Part shown: one piece after another, positions 1 through 7,644 of the stretch
Position numbering within the stretch: the stretch's first letter is position 1
How the letters are laid out: each line of letters starts with the position of its first letter
Assembly (NCBI RefSeq): GCF_020034665.1
Contig: NZ_JAIQDI010000002.1
Span: forward strand, 434,001 to 498,000
DNA length: 64,000 nucleotides
Source of the DNA: Niabella beijingensis
Lineage (GTDB): Bacteria > Bacteroidota > Bacteroidia > Chitinophagales > Chitinophagaceae
Direction of reading: 5' to 3'
The notes under the pieces: generated by a model
Told to the model about the DNA's origin: nothing
What the model saw: the letters and a program-made list of their open reading frames with translations, nothing else
The model's database searches: none
Made by a program: the position numbers and the translations under genes

Positions 1-350
1 ATCTTATTAGCACTGTCTACACCATTGAGCAATGGCAGAAATACTGTTTCTTCCTTAATGCAGGAGGCAATCTTGCTAACTGTTTCCTTTATATCGTAAC
101 TTTTGGTGCAAAGGATAATGTAATCCACCTTTCCAAAATCCGCCGGATTATCGGAAATTATATCGGGATACGCTATGAATTGTCTTTCGGGCGTAGTTAT
201 TTTTAATCCTGTATCTTTTATTATTTTTAGATTTTCACCTCTCGCCATAAAGCACATGGATATATTATCCTTGTCTTTGAAATTTTTAGCGAGCATGCCA
301 CCAAAATAACCACCGACCCCGCCAATGCCAACTATTAAGATTTTTGTCAT
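1..350 (-). CDS. Ketopantoate reductase-like protein (PanE/ApbA family), C-terminus cut by window
   Basis: The reverse complement from the ATG at 350 reads MTKILIVGIGGVGGYFGG, an N-terminal Rossmann NAD(P)-binding motif GxGGVGGYFGG typical of the ketopantoate reductase family. It is followed by a second conserved stretch, DYIILCTKSYD, and then LLNGVDS, matching the LPLQNGV-like element of the family. Ketopantoate reductase makes pantoate for pantothenate/CoA synthesis, but many family members in mobile DNA reduce other 2-oxo acids, so the substrate is not assigned. Only about 116 residues are visible. A TAACTTTG promoter element lies just upstream, so it probably has its own promoter behind mobC. 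Confidence 0.8.
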   Translation of the reverse strand, partial: MTKILIVGIGGVGGYFGGMLAKNFKDKDNISMCFMARGENLKIIKDTGLKITTPERQFIAYPDIISDNPADFGKVDYIILCTKSYDIKETVSKIASCIKEETVFLPLLNGVDSANK

Positions 351-375
351 CGTTTTTTTATGTTATAATATAACA

Positions 376-383
376 CAAAGTTA
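376..383 (-). promoter_or_regulatory. Bacteroidota -7 element of the PanE-like gene
   Basis: On the minus strand the gap between mobC and the PanE-like gene holds TAACTTTG, an exact match to the Bacteroidota -7 consensus TAnnTTTG, 26 bases before the ATG. No convincing -33 TTTG was found at the usual spacing. Confidence 0.45.
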
Positions 384-403
384 CTCAAAACAAACGGGGT
401 GTA

Positions 404-2458
404 CTATCCCTGTTGTATCAAATGCTGTAAATCGGGGTCGTTTTTGATACGTTCCATTTCATTCTCAACGATTTTTATGACGTCCAGTTTTATCTGTTTG
501 TAGTTATTCTCGATTTCCTTTTTCATATTGTCGGTTCCGCTTTCATCGGTAAAAGAAAGTATCTGCGGTATCTTTTTGTAACTTTTGGTTTCGGCAGCTA
601 CTTTATCTGTATCCACAACAATTTCAGCATGAAAGATTTTTTGCTCGATACGTTCATCGAAGTTGTCAGATACTGCCCCGACAAACATACCCTGTGTAAG
701 CGTTGAGATTTTAGATGCTGGTATCAGGCTATCCATTTGGGTTGAAATAGAAGTGGATTTATCATTGCGGTTAATGGTCATGCTCTGCCGCTTCTGTAAC
801 ACTTTTCCGAAACGCTCGCTTAGGCTCTTGGCGGTTTCGCCAACCACCTGACCACTGAAAATATTACCTACCGTATTCTGTATTACTTTGCTTTCCTTGT
901 CGCCGTAATCACGGGTTAATTGACTAAAATCCTGAAAGCCTAAGCATACAGCCACCTTATTACTTCTCGCAGTTGCGATAAGGGTGTCCAAGCCCCTAAA
1001 ATAAATTGTGGGCAGCTCATCTATGATAACCGAACTCTTTAATTGCCCTTTCTTGTTGATTAGTTTTACAATCCTCGAATTGTACAAACCCAAAGCTGCG
1101 GAGTAAATATTTTGTCGGTCGGGGTTGTTGCCTACACATAAAATTTTTGGTTCTTTTGGATTATTAATATCTAAAGAAAAATCGTCACCCGTCATCACCC
1201 AATACAGTTGCGGGCTTATCATTCTTGACAAAGGAATTTTAGCAGAAGCAATTTGTCCCTGTAATTGGTCTTGCGCCCCGCCTTGCCACGCATCCATGAA
1301 GGGCGACAAATAATTTTCCAGTTCCGGGTATGAAGTCAATATGGTGAATACGTCTGCGTATTTTTTATTCAGCAGTTCTATCGCATGGGGGAATGTACAA
1401 TACTTGCCATCTTGGTAAATTCTCAAATACCAAATGATGGCAGCTAATAAGATAATTGGGCTATCCACAAAGAAATCCCCTTGTTTCAAAATCCAGCTTT
1501 TGTTAAGGTTCAGCATGATGGTATAAGCCGCCTCGTAAGCATCGGATATATCCGTCATGAAAGCAGGATTAAGCGGATTGCATCGGTGGCTCCGGCGTGG
1601 GTCGTCAAAGTTGATAACATAGAATTTGGGCTTAACCTTATACTTATCGGAATGTTTTAGTAAGTGATTGTAGGCAATGGTAGAAAGGTCATCAAACTTG
1701 AAATCGTAGATGTACATGCTGAACCCTTTCTCGATGTGCTGCTTAATGTAGCTGTTTACGATAGCAAACGATTTTCCACTGCCCGGAGTACCCAACACAA
1801 TCGAGGCTCGAAAAGGGTTGACTACGTTCACCCACCCGTCATTCCATTTTCCCTTATAGTAGAACTTGGTCGGCAGGTTGACGGAGTATTCATTTTCCAT
1901 CAACTTGGTTTCCTGCTGGAAACTTTCATTTTCATTATTAAATACGTCATCCATCAGGTTATTTCTCAATAGCCTGCTCATCCATACACCTGCCATCATC
2001 AGGGCGATATAACCTAATGAGGTCGTCAGGATGTATAGCGAAGTGGCAATGCCAGCGGATAATTTTAAAAGTGGTGTGTTCAGGAAGAACAGCACAAAGC
2101 CGATAACTAAAGCAACATAGATTTTGCCCCATGTTATCTTCTCATTCTTTACGCCCTTTGTTCCGAGGCAGCTTAACGCCAGCAGGACTAAAGCAAAAAT
2201 TTTGGTGTACAGGGTATTTGAAAATAGCCCGGCGGTGCGGTTGAAATTGGTCAGTATCTTGGCTATAATTTCGAGTGTCCAGCCACGTTGGGCAAAGAAC
2301 CCGAAACAGAACCAATAGAAATGCATCAATACGATGATGATGCTTACTGCTCTCATAAATGCCATTATTTTGGCAAGTCCTCTTAAATCGTCTTCTCCTT
2401 GCATAATTGAAATTTTTTGTGATGCAAGTGAATTTAGAGGCTCTGTATGGTGGCTCAC
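404..2458 (-). CDS. mobC: MobC/TraG-type conjugative coupling ATPase (VirD4-like)
   Basis: This is the coupling protein that delivers the relaxase-DNA complex to the type IV secretion channel at the inner membrane. The N-terminus carries the YWFC motif (about residues 48-51) that marks the Bacteroidota YWFCY-type coupling proteins, and several hydrophobic segments between residues 35 and 160. A Walker A motif GTPGSGKS lies at about 223-230 and a Walker B VIIDELPT at about 477-484. The length (684 aa) is usual for the family. The start could also be the internal ATG at 2404 (MQGEDDLRGL), where many homologues begin. It is separated from mobB/mobA by about 5 kb of cargo, although these three genes are usually adjacent. 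Confidence 0.9.
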   Translation of the reverse strand: MSHHTEPLNSLASQKISIMQGEDDLRGLAKIMAFMRAVSIIIVLMHFYWFCFGFFAQRGWTLEIIAKILTNFNRTAGLFSNTLYTKIFALVLLALSCLGTKGVKNEKITWGKIYVALVIGFVLFFLNTPLLKLSAGIATSLYILTTSLGYIALMMAGVWMSRLLRNNLMDDVFNNENESFQQETKLMENEYSVNLPTKFYYKGKWNDGWVNVVNPFRASIVLGTPGSGKSFAIVNSYIKQHIEKGFSMYIYDFKFDDLSTIAYNHLLKHSDKYKVKPKFYVINFDDPRRSHRCNPLNPAFMTDISDAYEAAYTIMLNLNKSWILKQGDFFVDSPIILLAAIIWYLRIYQDGKYCTFPHAIELLNKKYADVFTILTSYPELENYLSPFMDAWQGGAQDQLQGQIASAKIPLSRMISPQLYWVMTGDDFSLDINNPKEPKILCVGNNPDRQNIYSAALGLYNSRIVKLINKKGQLKSSVIIDELPTIYFRGLDTLIATARSNKVAVCLGFQDFSQLTRDYGDKESKVIQNTVGNIFSGQVVGETAKSLSERFGKVLQKRQSMTINRNDKSTSISTQMDSLIPASKISTLTQGMFVGAVSDNFDERIEQKIFHAEIVVDTDKVAAETKSYKKIPQILSFTDESGTDNMKKEIENNYKQIKLDVIKIVENEMERIKNDPDLQHLIQQG

Positions 2459-2600
2459 CTAAAGCGGTGTCGGATGGCTTTTGGAGGCATTATTTGGCTT
2501 TTAAGTGCAGGTAATTGTCAGGCTTGTACAGGTTTTCTCTCCATAATAAACACTGTTGAATATGTTTTTAGTAATTTAGCCTTGTTTAGAATTGATTACG

Positions 2601-3479
2601 ATGCAGGAATACCGCTCTATTGGAAACATAAGTGAAGATTTGCCCTTTGAGGTAATTCCATTAGCTGAATATCTCGAACAACAAAGAGAAAGGGTTACGC
2701 TACCCCATACGCAGGATTTTTATCAAATAATATGGTTTAAGTCTGGTAGCGGTGTGCATACCGTTGATTTCAACGAATATGAAGTGTTTGAAAACGCAAT
2801 ATTTTTCATAGCCAAAAATCAGGTGCATTGTTTTTCTTCTTTGAACAAAAGTGAGGGCTTTGTTATCAATTTCGATGAGGCTTTTTTGGTACAGAAAGAT
2901 GGGGATGTCGATTTTTTCCTAAAATGCAACCTGTTTAACAATCCTTATCAAATGCCATCATGCTGCGTGGGTAGTGGCTGGGAATACAAGCTGGATGAGT
3001 ACATTGCTCAAATGCGTGTAGAACTTTCGGAAAAGAAGTCCTACGGGAAAGAGGAATTATTAAGATTGTACTTAAAGGCGTTTCTAATACAGGTGCAGCG
3101 CAGAAAACACCAGCTTGAAGAAATAGAAAGCGGTATTAACCCTTTTCCCGTTGATGAAAAAAGGAATTTATTAGTGCAGTTCGTCAATGCGGTAGATGAG
3201 AATTTTAACCGTAACCTGACGGTGAGCCAGTATGCGGAATTATTACATATTTCTTCACGAACGTTATCTAATCTAACCCTGCAACTGTTGCAAAAGCGAC
3301 CTATACAGGTTATACAGGAGCGGATAATCTTAGAAGCGAAAAGACTGCTTTTACATTCGGAGCTTTCGGTTAAGGAGATAGCTGACCGCATCGGGTTTGA
3401 AGACCCGGCTTATTTTGTCCGTTATTTCAAAAAGCATACTGCATTGTCTCCAACCAACTTCCGTAAAACAGTCAGATAA
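2601..3479 (+). CDS. AraC-family transcriptional regulator
   Basis: A 292-residue protein with an N-terminal cupin-like sensing region (about 20-150) and a C-terminal double helix-turn-helix. The second helix-turn-helix carries the AraC signature, ELSVKEIADRIGF followed by DPAYFVRYFKKHTALSPTNFR. The open frame extends to a TTG at 2592, but the ATG at 2601 is preferred. The gene is divergent from mobC and lies directly upstream of the two osmC-like genes and the dsbA-like gene, so it is the likely regulator of that cassette. Inducer unknown. Confidence 0.9.
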   Translation: MQEYRSIGNISEDLPFEVIPLAEYLEQQRERVTLPHTQDFYQIIWFKSGSGVHTVDFNEYEVFENAIFFIAKNQVHCFSSLNKSEGFVINFDEAFLVQKDGDVDFFLKCNLFNNPYQMPSCCVGSGWEYKLDEYIAQMRVELSEKKSYGKEELLRLYLKAFLIQVQRRKHQLEEIESGINPFPVDEKRNLLVQFVNAVDENFNRNLTVSQYAELLHISSRTLSNLTLQLLQKRPIQVIQERIILEAKRLLLHSELSVKEIADRIGFEDPAYFVRYFKKHTALSPTNFRKTVR

Positions 3480-3528
3480 GTACAGTTTATTTTCAGTTTT
3501 GTCCACCCGTTTCTTTTCGGGTTCAAGG

Positions 3529-3536
3529 TAACTTTG
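3529..3536 (+). promoter_or_regulatory. Probable -7 promoter element of the osmC-osmC-dsbA cassette
   Basis: TAACTTTG matches the Bacteroidota -7 consensus TAnnTTTG and sits 19 bases before the ATG of the first OsmC gene, in the 75-bp gap after the AraC gene. The -33 region is weak, as expected for an activator-dependent promoter. Confidence 0.5.
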
Positions 3537-3554
3537 TAAATAAAATTTTAAGTT

Positions 3555-4091
3555 ATGTTGAACAATCTGAATTTAGAAGCATTGCAAGGCTACATAGACC
3601 TTGTAAAAAGTAACCCTGCCGAGGGTATTGCTACTTTTGGTGTTACTGCAAACTGGCAAAATGGTGTCAATACAGAAATCACTACCCATAGTAAAAATGT
3701 AGGTTCAAAAAGAGTTGCTACACAGTTTAAATATTCTATTGGCGAACCAGCTGAATTATTGGGTGATGATAAGAACCCTAACCCACAGGATTATATTCTT
3801 GGCGGTATGGCTGGCTGTATGATGGTTGGATTTGTTGCCGGAGCATCAGGAAAAGGAATAGAATTAAAAAGCGTGCAATTGGATATTGTTGGCGAATTAG
3901 ACCTAAGAGGCTTTTTAGATTTAGACCCGAATGTTACTGTAGGTTTTGAAGAACTGCAATTCAATTTTAAAGTTGAGGGCAGCGGAACACAAGAGCAGTA
4001 CGATGAAATCATAGAGCACGTGCGCAAGGTTTCTCCTGGTTATCAAACCATCCTGAAACCTGTCAAAATCTCTATCAATAAAGAGATATAG
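3555..4091 (+). CDS. OsmC-family protein with a single conserved cysteine
   Basis: OsmC/Ohr proteins reduce organic hydroperoxides or act on thiol-reactive compounds through two cysteines. Here the helix motif ILGGMAGCMMVGF supplies the first cysteine (C88). The position of the second cysteine reads VSPGYQTI, with serine (about S160) where CPV is usual. The protein (178 aa) is longer at the N-terminus than typical OsmC. It is the first gene of a three-gene cassette with a second OsmC and a DsbA-like protein. The cysteine loss argues against ordinary two-cysteine peroxidase chemistry, though some OsmC subfamilies naturally lack it. Confidence 0.85.
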   Translation: MLNNLNLEALQGYIDLVKSNPAEGIATFGVTANWQNGVNTEITTHSKNVGSKRVATQFKYSIGEPAELLGDDKNPNPQDYILGGMAGCMMVGFVAGASGKGIELKSVQLDIVGELDLRGFLDLDPNVTVGFEELQFNFKVEGSGTQEQYDEIIEHVRKVSPGYQTILKPVKISINKEI

Positions 4092-4123
4092 TATTTGTCC
4101 AATAGAATATTAAAAATCAGGGA

Positions 4124-4537
4124 ATGAGTAAAATAATTAATGTAGATTATGTTGGTAAATATACCTCCAGCGTAAATACACCTTTAAATGAAGCCGCCAT
4201 TAAAGTAAATGCCGTTGACTTTACACCGATGGACTTATTGGCGAGTGCTTATGCCTCCTGTTTAATGGGAACAGTGGACTACGAAGCAAGGAAAAAGGGC
4301 TTTGAAAGCACCGTTTCAAGATGCGAAATATCGTATGAGATGAATGAGGATGGTTCCAAAGTGAAATCTTACACTATCAATCTGTTTTTTGCCAATGACT
4401 TTGAACCGGAGCAGGCAAACGTATTGCAGACGGCAGCTAAAACAAAGTGCCATGTAGGGCAAAGCCTTTCTGCCGATATTGAAAAATCTTTCCGGTTTTT
4501 TTATAAGAGTATGTCCGAGGCATGTAACCGCAAATAG
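4124..4537 (+). CDS. OsmC-family protein (YhfA-like, both cysteines present)
   Basis: A 137-residue OsmC fold protein. The first cysteine is in MDLLASAYASCLMGTVDYEA (C46) and the second in TKCHVGQSL (C109), the classical pair for peroxide or thiol redox chemistry. It starts 32 bases after the preceding OsmC gene and is likely co-transcribed with it. Physiological substrate not assignable from sequence. Confidence 0.9.
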   Translation: MSKIINVDYVGKYTSSVNTPLNEAAIKVNAVDFTPMDLLASAYASCLMGTVDYEARKKGFESTVSRCEISYEMNEDGSKVKSYTINLFFANDFEPEQANVLQTAAKTKCHVGQSLSADIEKSFRFFYKSMSEACNRK

Positions 4538-4598
4538 ACCATTACGCTGGTAAATTTGACAAAGTGTAAAAGCCCTCAATTCAAATAACGATAATACA

Positions 4599-5300
4599 AT
4601 GAAAGTACAAATATGGTCGGACGTGATGTGTCCGTTTTGCTATATCGCAAAAAACAATTTTGAAAAGGCTATAGAGCAACTTCCATTTGCTAACGATATT
4701 CAGGTCGAATGGAAAAGTTATCAGTTGGACCCGGAACTAAAAGAAAATTCCGGCAGTAAAACTTTTGGTCAGTATTTAATGGAAAGAAAAGGATTTTCAG
4801 CCCCACAAACAAAACAGTTTCTCCAGCAACTGACAGATATGGGTCAAAATTCAGGCGTGAATTTTAACCATGACAGAACATTTGTTGCTAACACTTTTCC
4901 GGCGCATAAACTACTGCATCTTGCCAAAAAAGCCGGAAAGGATAATGAAATGGAAGAACTGTTGTTCCGTGCATTGTTTGAGGACGGAAAGAACATAGCT
5001 GATACAGAACTCTTAGTGTCGTTGGCAGAACAGCTTGGCATTGAACGAGAAATGGCAAAAGACGTTCTTTCTTCAGATAAATTTGAGTACGAAGTAAAGC
5101 AGGATTTTATGGAAGCGAGAAACATGGGAATATCAGGTGTCCCATTCTTTGTACTCAATGACAAGTATTCCGTTTCAGGAGCGCAGCCAGTAGAAGCCTT
5201 TGTAAGTGCATTAACGCAAACCTATAAAGAAACCGTTAAGCCCTTAGAAAATCTTGGTGGCAATGATAAATCTTGTTCGGCAGACGGGTGTAGCCTTTAA
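4599..5300 (+). CDS. DsbA-family oxidoreductase, FrnE-like
   Basis: A 233-residue cytoplasmic-type DsbA/FrnE protein with no signal peptide. The thioredoxin-fold active site CPFC is at residues 11-14 in MKVQIWSDVMCPFCY, and the cis-proline loop is GISGVPFFVLN near residue 180. An extra Cys pair near the C-terminus (SCSADGCS) is typical of FrnE-like proteins. As the last gene of the AraC-OsmC-OsmC cassette it points to a thiol/oxidant stress role. The gene ends 27 bases before a strong terminator shared with the convergent PatB gene. Confidence 0.9.
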   Translation: MKVQIWSDVMCPFCYIAKNNFEKAIEQLPFANDIQVEWKSYQLDPELKENSGSKTFGQYLMERKGFSAPQTKQFLQQLTDMGQNSGVNFNHDRTFVANTFPAHKLLHLAKKAGKDNEMEELLFRALFEDGKNIADTELLVSLAEQLGIEREMAKDVLSSDKFEYEVKQDFMEARNMGISGVPFFVLNDKYSVSGAQPVEAFVSALTQTYKETVKPLENLGGNDKSCSADGCSL

Positions 5301-5326
5301 TGGTAGCAACCAAACCCATACATTTT

Positions 5327-5352
5327 AAACCCCGCATTTGCGGGGTTTATTT
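5327..5352. terminator. Intrinsic terminator after the DsbA-like gene
   Basis: A near-perfect hairpin AAACCCCGC-ATTT-GCGGGGTTT is followed by a T-rich run. It lies between two convergent stop codons, and the A/T-rich flanks allow termination on both strands. Confidence 0.85.
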
Positions 5353-5362
5353 GTTTAATGAT

Positions 5363-6571
5363 TTATAGGTTATTCAGCAATTTGGCAATCCTGCCAATAC
5401 CCTCATCCAATACAGAACGTGGACACGCTACATTGATACGGATATAGCCATCACCATTGGATACAAACATTTTACCATCTTCTATTAAAACCCCATTGTT
5501 GGCAAAAAGCATTGTCAGGTTATTTTTGTCGGCAATCTGCGGCAGGTAATCCTCAATATTAATCCAAGCCAGATAAGTAGCTTCGGGAATGGAAAAACGG
5601 GCGTTGGGCAGTAGTTCTTTTAACCTTACTTTTAGAAAGGCAAAGTTTTCATCCAAATAGACTTTCAGTTGCTCCAGCCAATCTTCACAGTCCTGATAGG
5701 CAGCCTGCGTAGCCGCTACGCTCAACGGCGAAAGAAACTCCGTGTAGTAAAGTTCCCATTCTTCCCTTATCTCTTTGTTCGGAATAAAGATGTGTGACAT
5801 CAGGTTGCCAGCAAGGTTGAAAGTTTTACTCGGTGCGGTACAGGTAATAATCCTGTCGCTATCGGGAAATAGCCTTGCCAGTGGGATATGTTGCTGACCA
5901 TTGCGCAAAAGGTCGCAATGTATCTCGTCCGAAATTATCCAAATATCCCATTCTAAGCACAGCTTCCCAATCTTTAATAATTCTTCTTCCGTCCATACAC
6001 GTCCGGTAGGATTGTGCGGGTTGCAAAGTATGAAAACCTTAATCTTGTTGGCAGGGTTGCTTAACTTTTGTTCTATATCCTCAAACGACATTATATAGTA
6101 GCCATCTTTTTCCTCCAAATCACTATAAAACACTTTCCGATTATTGTAGTCGCCTGCTTTTTTGAAAGGTGTGTAAGATGGTGTATTGATTAAAATAGCA
6201 TCGTCTTTATCTGTCAGCAAACCGATAAGCCTGTTAAGAGCCGGAATAATGCCGGGAGAAATAACCATTTCATCAGCATTTATTTCCCATTGGTATCTTT
6301 TCAGGAACCAATCATACAATACCTTAAAATAGGTTTCGTCATAAACATAAGTGTAACCGAGTATCTTTCTGTCCAAACGTCTTTTTATGGCTTCAAGAAT
6401 TTCGGGCGGGGTTGAAAAGTCCATATCCGCAACCCACATCCTTATGTAATCCTTATTTTCAAAAGGAAACTTTGTATCATTGTCTAAATTGAAAATATAT
6501 TGCCGCCAGCCATCGTAGCTTAGACTATTAGTTCCCTCCCGGTCTATAATTTCATCAAAATTGTACTTCAT
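5363..6571 (-). CDS. PatB/MalY-type C-S lyase (PLP enzyme, aminotransferase fold I)
   Basis: A 402-residue fold-type I PLP enzyme. The family marks are NPHNPTG (about 184-190), SDEIHCD (about 214-220) and the PLP lysine in APSKTFNLAG (K249), all as in PatB/MalY cystathionine beta-lyases, which cleave cystathionine or cysteine conjugates to pyruvate, ammonia and a thiol through 2-aminoacrylate. The start is set at 6571 (MKYNFDEIID) because the family begins there; the open frame upstream overlaps nothing conserved. RidA lies immediately upstream and would hydrolyse the 2-aminoacrylate intermediate, which supports a linked function. Exact substrate (cysteine, cystathionine or an S-conjugate) unknown. 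Confidence 0.9.
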   Translation of the reverse strand: MKYNFDEIIDREGTNSLSYDGWRQYIFNLDNDTKFPFENKDYIRMWVADMDFSTPPEILEAIKRRLDRKILGYTYVYDETYFKVLYDWFLKRYQWEINADEMVISPGIIPALNRLIGLLTDKDDAILINTPSYTPFKKAGDYNNRKVFYSDLEEKDGYYIMSFEDIEQKLSNPANKIKVFILCNPHNPTGRVWTEEELLKIGKLCLEWDIWIISDEIHCDLLRNGQQHIPLARLFPDSDRIITCTAPSKTFNLAGNLMSHIFIPNKEIREEWELYYTEFLSPLSVAATQAAYQDCEDWLEQLKVYLDENFAFLKVRLKELLPNARFSIPEATYLAWINIEDYLPQIADKNNLTMLFANNGVLIEDGKMFVSNGDGYIRINVACPRSVLDEGIGRIAKLLNNL

Positions 6572-6582
6572 ATTATTTATTT

Positions 6583-6590
6583 TAGACCAA
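6583..6590 (-). promoter_or_regulatory. TTGGTCTA motif copy before the PatB gene
   Basis: Read on the minus strand, TTGGTCTAAAATA lies 12 bases before the PatB ATG and inside the ridA-patB junction. It repeats the TTGGTCTA core found twice in the ridA/lrp divergent region. A shared Lrp-binding or promoter element is possible. Confidence 0.3.
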
Positions 6591-6600
6591 CTTATCTGCA

Positions 6601-6984
6601 TTATTGGTTTTTGTGTGCTATCATAGATATTTCAACGTTACATTCTTTTGGAAGACCTTTTACAGCGATTGTTTCCCGTGCCGGAAAATTATCATTAAAG
6701 TATGTGGCATAAATATCGTTAACCTGGGCAAACAGTTTCATATCAGATAAGAAAATAGAGGTTTTTACTACATCAGAAAACTGAAAGCCTGCTTCTTCAA
6801 GTATGAAAGCAAGATTATTCATAACCTGCTTTGTTTCCAATTCTATATTTTCTGTAACCATTTCTCCGGTTGTTGCATTAACTGGTATTTGACCTGATAT
6901 GTATAAAAAGTTACCTGCAAGAACAGCTTGGTTATACGGACCTATCGGCGCAGGCGCATTAGATGTGTTGATAATTGTATTCAT
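6601..6984 (-). CDS. ridA: RidA-family enamine/imine deaminase
   Basis: A 127-residue RidA/YjgF/UK114 protein starting at MNTIINTSNAPAPIGPYNQAV. The signature PIGPYNQA (13-20) is present, as is the catalytic arginine in PARETIAV (R103) and a glutamate in CNVEISMIA (E118). RidA hydrolyses 2-aminoacrylate and related imines released by PLP lyases. The frame extends upstream to 7044, but that part is not conserved, so the ATG at 6984 was chosen. It is followed closely by the PatB gene on the same strand, and the Lrp-type regulator is divergent. Confidence 0.92.
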   Translation of the reverse strand: MNTIINTSNAPAPIGPYNQAVLAGNFLYISGQIPVNATTGEMVTENIELETKQVMNNLAFILEEAGFQFSDVVKTSIFLSDMKLFAQVNDIYATYFNDNFPARETIAVKGLPKECNVEISMIAHKNQ

Positions 6985-7075
6985 ATCTATTATTTTTTTA
7001 CAAATTTCTAAAATAATACATTTAAAAACCATAAGTCCAAACAACTTTAAAAAATATTTCTATTATTTTAATTAC

Positions 7076-7103
7076 TTTTGGTCTATTATTATTTTTTGGT
7101 CTA
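7076..7103 (+). promoter_or_regulatory. Direct repeat TTTTGGTCTA in the ridA/lrp divergent region
   Basis: Two copies of TTTTGGTCTA start at 7076 and 7094, an 18-bp spacing, in the very AT-rich gap between ridA and the Lrp gene. Lrp regulators bind repeated sites in their own promoters, so these are candidate operators. A third TTGGTCTA copy precedes patB. Confidence 0.4.
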
Positions 7104-7150
7104 ATAAACTGAAAAGGTATAGAAAAAAAATTTTTTTAATTTGGATTGGA

Positions 7151-7621
7151 ATGAGCAGCGATTATAAATTAGACGATACAGACAAAGGCATTTTAAGATT
7201 ACTACAACAGAATGCCCGGATGACTAATAAGGAAATAGCGGACAGATTAAACAAAAGTATTACACCCATACATATAAGGGTCAAACGTCTTCAGGACGAG
7301 GGGTACATTCAGAATTACGTAGCTGTTTTGAACCCCAAATTGATAGACAAAAACCTGACCGTTTTCGCCCAAATACAATTGAAAGACCATAGCGGAATTG
7401 CTCTCAAAACCTTTATGGAACAATCAGCCAAATTAAAAGAAGTTCGAGAGTGTTACCACATGACCGGAGCATTCGACTTTTTACTAAAGATTGCTGTATC
7501 TTCAATGGAAGAATATTCGGATGTTATGCTGAAAAAACTTTCAGAACTTCCCGGATTGGGAGCCATACAAAGTGTTTTTGTATTAACTGAGGTAAAAAAC
7601 GATAAGACCTATGATATTTAA
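7151..7621 (+). CDS. Lrp/AsnC-family transcriptional regulator
   Basis: A 156-residue regulator starting MSSDYKLDDTDKGILRLLQQ. The N-terminal winged helix (about 8-65) contains NARMTNKEIADRLNKSITPI, and the C-terminal RAM ligand-binding domain follows (about 70-150, with the MTGAFDFLLKI core). The ATG at 7151 fits the family length; the longer frame reaching 6899 is not conserved. It is divergent from ridA-patB and probably controls them in response to an amino acid; cysteine is a guess from gene content, by analogy with Lrp-type cysteine-detoxification regulators. Confidence 0.88.
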   Translation: MSSDYKLDDTDKGILRLLQQNARMTNKEIADRLNKSITPIHIRVKRLQDEGYIQNYVAVLNPKLIDKNLTVFAQIQLKDHSGIALKTFMEQSAKLKEVRECYHMTGAFDFLLKIAVSSMEEYSDVMLKKLSELPGLGAIQSVFVLTEVKNDKTYDI

Positions 7622-7644
7622 GTTTTTTTATTGTCGGCTATTAG

